From Candidatus Firestoneibacteriota bacterium (GTDB lineage Bacteria > Oederibacteriota > JAAXVQ01 > JAUVAV01), in the NCBI GenBank assembly GCA_030635415.1, contig DAOVYW010000043.1:1-13266 (forward strand): 13,266 nt of DNA, in the 5' to 3' direction. The position numbers and the translations under genes were made by a program. The notes under the pieces are model-generated. The model saw only the letters and a program-made list of their open reading frames with translations. It made no database searches and was not told the DNA's origin. Below are positions 1 through 6,947 of the stretch, in pieces. Numbering within the stretch: position 1 is the stretch's first letter; each line of letters opens with the position of its first letter.

Positions 1-3000
1 GAAAAACTCGCCGGACTCCTCATCCTTAAACTTACCAGGGATCACTCTGATTCGGCCCCGGCCAGAGAATCGGTCTTAAGCTGTTTTCTTGAAAATCCAT
101 TTTCGCACAACTCCCCAAAGGTGGGCGCCTTTATATATGATGAGCTTCTGAATAATCCTGATTCTGAAGCCATAAGGGATACTTTGCATTCTTCCCCGGA
201 ATTAAGTCAATGTGTGTTTAGATGCTTTGAAGAAGCCCTGAATCATTCCAGTACGCAAGAGGTATTATACCAGCAGGAATTAGCGCAGGGTGATTTTACC
301 GGGATCCGGAAGCTTTTCGACTTATCCAGTGATGAACTCTATGAAATATACAGGAAAATAATACCTGAAGGCAATAGCATTGAATTTTCAGCACAATTAT
401 CACTGCTCACGAAATTATTCATAGAAGGATCACATAAAACTAATGCCCTCGGATTCTTATCTCCAGATGATTATTTTCAGAAAAAACTATTTGCGCTGCT
501 AACCGGACAAATGGAAATATCGCCAACTGACATGGAGTTTCTTAAAACTAAAGTAAAAAATATTTTAGAATCCGCCGGGATGCCGGTGCAGGATATCTCG
601 CAGCTTGAGCCCCAAATCATAACTTTAATCTATTTCTTTGATGCCGGAGGAATTCTGGCTGCTGATAATTTCCGGGAATTGGCGCGGCAGATGATTGGAA
701 ATAGCGATGTTCCATCCCTGGAAACATTGGCCGCATTTCTGAACAGCAGTTATATGTCCCATAAGCAAAAACAGCGGGGAATCCCCTCGCTTTTTTCTCT
801 TGACAGAGTTATTCCGGAAGAACCCGAGTACCTAAAACCATTACTGGATTTACCCACACCGGAAGAAATTATTGTCAACCGGGCATTTTATAACTTCCAA
901 ACCTGGGCTGAGTATGTTTTCTACTTCAATTGCCTGGTTTATCTGAAAAAAACCGGTCAAGCCGGCGAACTCCAGCGTCTTATAAACGTGGATCAGGAGC
1001 CAGGTTATTATAGCATGATGCGGGGTGAAGCTTTAGCGGGTAATGTGGGAACACCTCCAAAAATACCGCTAAAAGAATCGGAAAAAACAGGCCGTTCCCC
1101 GGGATCGCCTGGTGAGTACTCAGCGTCCAGTAAAAGCCAGGATGAAGAAATCCGCAGAATGAGAGTGCGGCTCATAAAAAAATTCGAACGGATATTACGG
1201 GGATTTGTTTTCAGAATACCCAAATACCTGGACCGGAAGGATTTGCTGGAAGACGGCGAAGATATTGATTCCTGGTTTCAATCTATCCTTGATTCCAATC
1301 AAAACTTTAATGTAACCATCGCCGAAATAAAAAAACTGATCCCAGCCTCGGTCTATCGAAATTACCTCCTTTTTTATTTACTGGGCAAAGAGGTTTGCGA
1401 ACTTGAACCTGGCAACCAAAAAACCATGGTAATGGATTTAAATGATATCCGTGAGATTATTCAAAAGCAGCATAAAAAAGGAGAAGACAACCCACAAATA
1501 ATTCAAGCCCTGGAGGCCATTGCTCCCCTTTTGGTCAGGGATGGCCGGATGCAGATTATTAATTCGGGTATGCTCAGCTATTTGGGATTAAAGCAGACCG
1601 GTATGAAAGTTCATGGTTTTGGTCAAAAAGATAGTGACAAATTTGATGCCGCTGAGAGTGAAAACACACAAGTTCCATGGGCTCATATTGGAAAATGGTT
1701 TTTGCAAGGCTGGAGATATATACAACTCCGGTGGTGGTATTTCCAATTGAAAACCGGCCGGGAATCATTTGTTGAAAACTACATGGCAACCGCAAAGAAG
1801 TTCCTGGGAGAACGATACCACCCGGGTGAAGATGAAAAGGATATTGAGTATACTTATCTGCAGGTTGAAAACTATGTCAGAGAGACTTTTTGGCAGTGGC
1901 TTTATGAGGATAAACTTTTCCGGCGCTTAATCCGATGGTCATGGCTGTATTATTCAGAGCGTTGGCAGCACCTTCCCCAAGTGGACATTTTTCATTTTGA
2001 ATTCCAGCATAAGCAAACTCAATTGGATTCTTCCATTCCTGACCTGGCGGAAGCGCATATAATCCAGAGAGTTAATGAGAGAGCTCTCTCATTTGAAGAG
2101 AAAATAAAATATATCCAAACTATGTTTTCCCGCTCGTCCACCATCCGGGATAAATATCTGGAAAAACTGGCGGAATATGAAATCGATTTAACCCGGCCGG
2201 ATGGTTTGAAAACGAAGCAAGCAAACCTGGAGAGCATGCTTGACCTCTTTGCCAATAATTATCTCCGGGACAAATACGCGCTAATTTCCCTGGAAATGGA
2301 GCGGGAATTATCTCCCGCATTATATCACTGGGATGAAAAGCAGGATGCTGCGGCCTGGCCGGAAATCAAAGAGCGACATTTAAAATTCATCCAACAAAAT
2401 GTTGATCTGGGGCTTAAATATTTCAAGCCCGGTTATTTGCGCGACGATGTCCTATTAGCCATTATGGAAGCAGCCCGGACCTATGAGGAATATATGCTCA
2501 TCAAACCTCACTTGTATCAATTGAAAGAAAATGTGATTACAGACGAGGATGCCACTAAGAGCGTTTTTTATGAGGAAAAATCAAAAATGTTTTTACGGGA
2601 TTCATGCCCTAAAGAAAAACAGGAATTGTTGTTTTGGATCCTGGGCATTAAAGGCAAGCCTTTATTCCTGCGTGAATGGGAATGCTTTTTCAGAGTTGAT
2701 TTCAGCCGCTTCCGGGAGATGTTTGCCGGGCGCCGGCCAGCTGGCGGGGAAGAGGCCATTGTGGGAATAGACTTTTCCCTGGTCGGCCAAAGCGTTAGGA
2801 AAGAATTTATCCGGCAGATGTTTGTGGGTCAGGGCGGCATTCTGGCGCACGAGGACATCTTTGACGATTTTATGAATCGGGTATTTGAAAAGGTCATTCC
2901 CCAAAGCAAAAATAAAAAGACCCTTAAAAAAATAACCCGGATTGTTTTAGCCAGAAGTGATAACCGACGCAAACTCGAGATGGTCCAGGCCCTCTCCATC

Positions 3001-3489
3001 AGCCTTTCCCGGGCGCTGGAAGGAGAAAAACTAAGCGAAGCCGATGTGATCGCGGACCTTATGAAATCCCTGGGCCTGATCGGCGTCAAAATGTCGCAGA
3101 TCCTGGCGCATTCCTATGATATTCCCTTATCAGACGAATTGCGGGAGAGACTGGGGCGCCAATCCAGCCAGGCCGATCCTTTGAGCAAAGGGGTTGTCTT
3201 CGAAACTATTGAGAAAGTATATCCTGGGGGATTTGATGCGAATTTCGAGTATATCGGCAAGGGGGCGGGTGAAGCCGGCGTAAAGATTGTTTATTTTGTC
3301 ATAAAAAAAGGCTCCTCAGAAGAGAGCATATTTAAAGTCAAGCGTCCCAAGGTCGCTCAGGAGATGCACAAAGATCTTATTGACTTGAGCGGAGTATTAA
3401 AAGATTTACGTAATGCCGGCCTGCCTGTTCCCCAAGGCATGGAAAACCAGATTTTCAGGGTTATTTCCGAGGACGCGGACTTTGAATAG
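1..3489 (+). CDS. Giant multidomain protein, N-terminal part, ending at an in-frame amber inside a UbiB/ABC1-like kinase domain
   Basis: The frame is open from base 1, so the true start lies outside the window. A GTG at 121 is the first listed start, but it has no clear ribosome binding site and should not be taken as the beginning. The first ~1,000 codons match no family I recognise. They are mostly helical and polar, with a Trp-rich patch at codons 560-655 (counting from base 1). From about codon 1020 the sequence resembles the UbiB/ABC1 (ADCK) atypical kinase N-lobe: VKMSQIL (codons 1029-1035) aligns with the family KxGQ motif, and FKVKRP (from 3331) aligns with the V-K-V-Q-R-P strand, its Lys at 3334-3336 being the expected nucleotide-binding residue. 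The frame stops at TAG 3487-3489 within a segment resembling the family D-F/Y-x-x-E-A motif, before the catalytic loop. Family members are ATPases/kinases linked to quinone or lipid metabolism; the role here is unknown. Alone, this product would be a kinase without its catalytic half. Confidence 0.8.
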   Translation, partial: EKLAGLLILKLTRDHSDSAPARESVLSCFLENPFSHNSPKVGAFIYDELLNNPDSEAIRDTLHSSPELSQCVFRCFEEALNHSSTQEVLYQQELAQGDFTGIRKLFDLSSDELYEIYRKIIPEGNSIEFSAQLSLLTKLFIEGSHKTNALGFLSPDDYFQKKLFALLTGQMEISPTDMEFLKTKVKNILESAGMPVQDISQLEPQIITLIYFFDAGGILAADNFRELARQMIGNSDVPSLETLAAFLNSSYMSHKQKQRGIPSLFSLDRVIPEEPEYLKPLLDLPTPEEIIVNRAFYNFQTWAEYVFYFNCLVYLKKTGQAGELQRLINVDQEPGYYSMMRGEALAGNVGTPPKIPLKESEKTGRSPGSPGEYSASSKSQDEEIRRMRVRLIKKFERILRGFVFRIPKYLDRKDLLEDGEDIDSWFQSILDSNQNFNVTIAEIKKLIPASVYRNYLLFYLLGKEVCELEPGNQKTMVMDLNDIREIIQKQHKKGEDNPQIIQALEAIAPLLVRDGRMQIINSGMLSYLGLKQTGMKVHGFGQKDSDKFDAAESENTQVPWAHIGKWFLQGWRYIQLRWWYFQLKTGRESFVENYMATAKKFLGERYHPGEDEKDIEYTYLQVENYVRETFWQWLYEDKLFRRLIRWSWLYYSERWQHLPQVDIFHFEFQHKQTQLDSSIPDLAEAHIIQRVNERALSFEEKIKYIQTMFSRSSTIRDKYLEKLAEYEIDLTRPDGLKTKQANLESMLDLFANNYLRDKYALISLEMERELSPALYHWDEKQDAAAWPEIKERHLKFIQQNVDLGLKYFKPGYLRDDVLLAIMEAARTYEEYMLIKPHLYQLKENVITDEDATKSVFYEEKSKMFLRDSCPKEKQELLFWILGIKGKPLFLREWECFFRVDFSRFREMFAGRRPAGGEEAIVGIDFSLVGQSVRKEFIRQMFVGQGGILAHEDIFDDFMNRVFEKVIPQSKNKKTLKKITRIVLARSDNRRKLEMVQALSISLSRALEGEKLSEADVIADLMKSLGLIGVKMSQILAHSYDIPLSDELRERLGRQSSQADPLSKGVVFETIEKVYPGGFDANFEYIGKGAGEAGVKIVYFVIKKGSSEESIFKVKRPKVAQEMHKDLIDLSGVLKDLRNAGLPVPQGMENQIFRVISEDADFE
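3487..3489 (+). other. In-frame TAG interrupting one continuous kinase-domain reading frame
   Basis: The codons read D-F-E-TAG-E-D-R. Frame 1 is open from base 1 to this codon and again from 3490 to the TAA at 6595-6597. No frameshift is involved: one codon separates the two halves. From memory, the ADCK/UbiB motif D-Y/F-x-x-E-A-x-x-x-x-x-F has the same spacing as D-F-E-TAG-E-D-R-I-T-S-E-F here, which puts the stop at a variable position. TAG is one substitution from GAG, AAG or CAG, all plausible there. It could be a real nonsense mutation, a sequencing or assembly error, or an amber codon read through or decoded as an amino acid. malQ ends with TAG at 8808-8810, so TAG does terminate in this genome. 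Confidence 0.9.
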
Positions 3490-3627
3490 GAAGACCGGAT
3501 CACCTCGGAATTTACCACCCAAATTGAAGAAATCAATAAAAACCAGCATTATACTCTCAGCAGCGGCCCAACGGTTGAATTTGATATTGCTAAAATTCAT
3601 CCTGATAGTATTCATAGCAAGGTTACC

Positions 3628-6597
3628 ATGGAAACAGACCTGGCCCCGGGTATTTCCCTGGATAAAGAGCGGGCATTAATCAAAAGTGGAATAGTAAATA
3701 ACCAGGAACTGCGTGAGCTTAAAGTAATTATTTTTGATTTTCTCATGTGCCAGATGTTTGAACACGGATATTATCTGGCTGATCCGCATGGCGGGAATTT
3801 CCACCTTGCCCGCGAAGAAGGTAAACTCAGAGTGATTCGCATAGACAGCGGCGCTGCTGAAAGAGTAGAACGCACTAATGAGAATTTCAAGGCCTTAATT
3901 GAGGCCATGATCTGGCTGAGTGTGAGTCCCGGAGAATCCATTCCGGAGGAATATTTGTATACCTCGGTCTTTTTCGCCAAGACCGGCTATTTGCGGGAGC
4001 ACTTAACCTCCCAGGAAATGCTGGATATTATATATAAGCATTTCAAGCCCAAGCAAGACGATACTGACGAGGAATTATCCCGAGAAGAATATGAAAAAGA
4101 ACTGCGAAAAAAAATCGCCAGCCGTATGACCTGGCAGCAGAAGCTGCGATATGTTAAACGGCAAATCAGACCCGGAGTAAAATCGTTTATAAGTAAAATT
4201 TCACGAACTGAAAAACCATCAGCACAGCTTGTAATATCTCCTGCGGTTACCGATTCCCGTATCAAAAAGGCGCCGCTGGCAGGTATCGAGCCCCGTTATG
4301 GAGAATATACCAACCAACGCAATCGATTTTTTGACCAGCATCCTTTGTTTCGGAGATGGGTGGTGATGCCAATACTAGGCTTGATTCTTTTCACTGCGCA
4401 GGCAGCCGTTGCCCTTGGCCTTCCGGTTCAGCCGAATTTTTCCTACAAGCTGATTTCTGATAAAGATTCAAGGATAGAAGTTGATAAAATCAAGCAGTTC
4501 AATGGTTCCGAATATATCCAAGGTATAAAAACCGCTTATGCTACGGAAAGGAGGTTTGCCATAGACCCGGCTATGGCCGACCGCATTATCTTTAAGCCCT
4601 TTGCAACCAAGGGCACAAAAGCCTGGTTTCGGAATATCATTGGCCTGCTGTTTGGTTATTCCCGGCTGAATATCAATGCCCAAGGAAAAATGGAGATTTA
4701 TATGCCGCGCCATCTGCTGGCATCCCTGGATTTGACCGGCACGCGCCGGAGAGGCCTGGAAGGACGACTGGCCCGGATGGCCGAATACCAAATGAAGCGC
4801 ATAGTGGAGCATCAGACCAGCCGATGGGCCCGGCTCATTCGCGCCGGAGATCTGACCAAGCTGGGATTAAGCCGGGTAGAAGAAGTCATTTTTTATAATG
4901 AATTGGCAGCTCTGGAAGAAGCACAAAGCAAAATACAACTGCCTCGTGATCCTGAGAATTCCATGGGCCGGCTTTTGCAACAGGAGAAAATCACCGTGGG
5001 GCCGGCGGAAATTATCGGGATTTATTTGTTGCTGATGAAGCAATTAAATCCCGGATTCAGTCTTGTCAATGCCGGGTTTTTAAAGGAACAGCTCAGCCTG
5101 GATACAGCCAAAGCAGAGTTGATTGTGCAGGCCCGGGAAGCAGCGAGAAAGAATGAAGATGTTAAAAATCTGCTGGATAAACATCCTTATTGGGCGGATG
5201 ATGCCGGTATTAACACCCTGCTGGGGGTTATTAAAACCCTGCCGGATGACAATTTGCTTAAAGTATTTCTGGCAGAGTTTAACAAAACCAACGCCCATAA
5301 ATTAGCCGATATGGGCGCGGCCGCACTGATCATCAATGCTTTAAGCGAGACTGAACCTCCAGCCATTTCGTTTATGAGTGAAACCAGGATTACGGAGTTA
5401 ACCACCCTGGCTCTGCCGCAGACAGTGGCGGAAATGATGTTGCAGGAGATTAACCAGGTAATAAAACAGGCCGAAGTAAAAGGTCTTAACCCTGAATTTA
5501 AAGCTTTACGAACCGCCTTAAGCGGGATGATTTCTTCAGAAGAAACAAAAGCGCCGGTTTCAAAGACCGGGCAAGTAATATCATTTAAGGATGAAACCGC
5601 CCAGGGACTAGCCCGGGTATTGTCCTGGAAGTATGCGTCAACTAAAACAAAGGAAGCTGCCAAGAAAGAGCTTACCCTCGTAAAACTGGGCAAACAGATT
5701 GAAGTACAGGCAGAAAATGTGTTTGCCATTGCTACCACTCAAAAACAAACTGTAAATATTACTGTGAACGGGAAAGAATTCGCGGCTGCTGTCCCGCTGA
5801 TAGGGCAAACCACTGCCCGAGACACAAATGAGATAAAAGCAAAGCTGGCCGGGAATGAACTGCAAATATTACCCTTCAGCGGAAGAAGCAGGATAGAGGT
5901 TGATGAAAAGCAAAATGTTTTGATTAACCTGCTGAACAAGTGCTTAAGCCATATTGGATTGTTCCTGATTAAATACCTGCCTGCAATTGTAGGGTTTGAG
6001 ACGCATATGCGAATACTGAATACCGGCCCAATGAATTATATTGAGCACCAAATTCCGGAAAAAGTTATGGAAAACTCCACTTTGGCAAAACAATTAACGC
6101 AAACCAGCAGCCAATGCCAGGAGTTGTATTTGAACATGGCAAACGCGCGCAGCCGCAGAGAGTTTTATGCCCAACAAAAAATATTTATCAATTACCTGCG
6201 CAAATACATGGCCAGGCATTATTATGATATTTATGGAGATGAAGTTATAGCAAAGACGGAAGAACTGAACTATGTTTCCGAGGGAAAAATGCAGGAAAAC
6301 TACTGGAATTTACAATTTTTCCATGAGATCGTAAATTTGGGGGCCATAGTATCTTATGAGAAATTTGCTGTGCGGGATGAGTTTGTTGAACAGAGTATAA
6401 AGGATATCGCTCCCCACGCGGTCTCCATGCCCGCTGTCCTGGCCGGCGGAAGTCCGGAAAATCTGAAAACCAGTTATGGGGCCACCGGCGCGTTAATGGA
6501 GTATCTAAAGCGGCATTATTATAGCATTAATGAAAAATTCGAGAACATCTTTGATAACATGCGAAAATGGATGCACAGCTTTGCCGGATCGGCGTAA
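3628..6597 (+). CDS. Giant multidomain protein, C-terminal part: kinase C-lobe, one membrane segment, long unknown tail
   Basis: The first ATG after the amber is 3628, with only a weak AAGG at 3619-3622 before it. Kinase-like sequence continues in frame back to 3490, so this ATG is probably not the natural start. VTMETDLAPGISLDK (codons for VT lie just before the ATG) matches the UbiB V-L-T-M-E-x-x-x-G-x-x-L segment. LADPHGGNF (Asp 3781-3783, Asn 3796-3798) matches the catalytic ADPHPGN loop with Pro replaced by Gly. RIDSG (Asp 3844-3846) matches the metal-binding D-F-G with Phe replaced by Ser. A hydrophobic stretch at about 4360-4425 (residues 245-266 from this ATG) is a likely single transmembrane helix or internal signal anchor. 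The remaining ~720 residues are helical, lack motifs I recognise, and end at TAA. Canonical UbiB proteins are about 550 residues, so this is a much larger, unusual architecture. Membrane topology and function are unknown. Confidence 0.8.
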   Translation: METDLAPGISLDKERALIKSGIVNNQELRELKVIIFDFLMCQMFEHGYYLADPHGGNFHLAREEGKLRVIRIDSGAAERVERTNENFKALIEAMIWLSVSPGESIPEEYLYTSVFFAKTGYLREHLTSQEMLDIIYKHFKPKQDDTDEELSREEYEKELRKKIASRMTWQQKLRYVKRQIRPGVKSFISKISRTEKPSAQLVISPAVTDSRIKKAPLAGIEPRYGEYTNQRNRFFDQHPLFRRWVVMPILGLILFTAQAAVALGLPVQPNFSYKLISDKDSRIEVDKIKQFNGSEYIQGIKTAYATERRFAIDPAMADRIIFKPFATKGTKAWFRNIIGLLFGYSRLNINAQGKMEIYMPRHLLASLDLTGTRRRGLEGRLARMAEYQMKRIVEHQTSRWARLIRAGDLTKLGLSRVEEVIFYNELAALEEAQSKIQLPRDPENSMGRLLQQEKITVGPAEIIGIYLLLMKQLNPGFSLVNAGFLKEQLSLDTAKAELIVQAREAARKNEDVKNLLDKHPYWADDAGINTLLGVIKTLPDDNLLKVFLAEFNKTNAHKLADMGAAALIINALSETEPPAISFMSETRITELTTLALPQTVAEMMLQEINQVIKQAEVKGLNPEFKALRTALSGMISSEETKAPVSKTGQVISFKDETAQGLARVLSWKYASTKTKEAAKKELTLVKLGKQIEVQAENVFAIATTQKQTVNITVNGKEFAAAVPLIGQTTARDTNEIKAKLAGNELQILPFSGRSRIEVDEKQNVLINLLNKCLSHIGLFLIKYLPAIVGFETHMRILNTGPMNYIEHQIPEKVMENSTLAKQLTQTSSQCQELYLNMANARSRREFYAQQKIFINYLRKYMARHYYDIYGDEVIAKTEELNYVSEGKMQENYWNLQFFHEIVNLGAIVSYEKFAVRDEFVEQSIKDIAPHAVSMPAVLAGGSPENLKTSYGATGALMEYLKRHYYSINEKFENIFDNMRKWMHSFAGSA

Positions 6598-6640
6598 AAT
6601 CCATTTCCCCTAATCAGCCCTAAAATCTAAATTGAATTTT

Positions 6641-6744
6641 AAATTTCCCCCTTTGGAAAAAGGGGATCAAGGGGGATTTGCTGAAAACGTTGCCATACTT
6701 AAAAAATCCCCCCTCGCCCCCTTTTTTGGTAACGGGGGGCAAAA
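6641..6744. repeat. Imperfect palindrome with C/G and A/T tracts, possibly a terminator or dispersed repeat
   Basis: GGGGGATTT (6671-6679) pairs with AAATCCCCC (6704-6712). GGGG preceded by AAAAA (6657-6665) pairs with CCCC followed by TTTTTT (about 6717-6727). An outer TTTCCCCC (6644-6651) can pair with GGGGGG and AAAA (6734-6744). The loop is about 24 nt, with an internal bulge of 5 versus 4 nt. A smaller alternative hairpin, CCCCTTT with AAAGGGG (6648-6665), is also possible. The stem followed by a T-run could end transcription of the giant gene. Similar C/G-tract palindromes are, from memory, scattered between genes in many bacterial genomes. Confidence 0.6.
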
Positions 6745-6866
6745 CAAGATGTGTTCCTCGTTGATTAAATTTTCACAAAGCGTAATATAACTCATTTACC
6801 CTGCCCATGAGTTCTTTTTGCCCTCTTTAACTATTTCAATTTAAATTCCAGGATATATGTAAAATC

Positions 6867-6895
6867 TTGATAAAAAATCGCAAGTATGTCATATT
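6867..6895 (+). promoter_or_regulatory. Weak candidate sigma70-type promoter for malQ
   Basis: TTGATA (6867-6872), a 17-nt spacer, then CATATT (6890-6895) with an extended TG at 6887-6888. The match to consensus is 5 of 6 at -35 and 4 of 6 at -10. Transcription would start near 6902, leaving a leader of about 45 nt before the malQ ATG. The region is AT-rich, so chance matches are likely. Confidence 0.3.
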
Positions 6896-6929
6896 GGGCG
6901 GCAAAATAAAATATCCCAGTCTTATAAAA

Positions 6930-6934
6930 AGGAG
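6930..6934 (+). promoter_or_regulatory. Ribosome binding site supporting the malQ start at 6948
   Basis: AGGAG lies 13 nt before ATG 6948-6950. The spacing is longer than usual, but this is the only Shine-Dalgarno-like site near an in-frame ATG. It favours that start over the TTG at 6867. Confidence 0.5.
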
Positions 6935-6947
6935 AGAAAACAGTCCT

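Larger units (their letters stand above)
6598..6947. other. Non-coding stretch of about 350 nt between the giant gene and malQ
   Basis: I see no credible gene here on either strand. A TTG-initiated extension of malQ back to 6867 is possible in frame, but its 27 codons have no family match and the ATG at 6948 is better placed. The stretch holds a C/G-tract imperfect palindrome (6641-6744), an AT-rich segment, a weak candidate promoter (6867-6895) and the malQ ribosome binding site. Confidence 0.7.

Noticed and set aside
3487..3489. A frameshift as the reason for the split gene
   Set aside because: Both halves are in the same frame (frame 1), so a single nonsense codon explains the split without an indel.
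3413..3679. An 88-codon ORF in another frame spanning the amber codon
   Set aside because: It overlaps the conserved kinase frame, and its low-complexity basic/hydrophobic translation has no family features. It is a shadow.
5187..5738. A 183-codon ORF on the minus strand inside the giant gene
   Set aside because: It lies opposite a well-formed coding frame. Its Ser/Ala/Val-rich translation is typical of an antisense shadow, and it has no ribosome binding site or family motif.
4468..5905. SRIEVD occurs twice in the C-terminal part of the giant protein (near 4468 and 5886)
   Set aside because: The identity is limited to about six residues with no wider similarity around it. It is too short to call a domain repeat.
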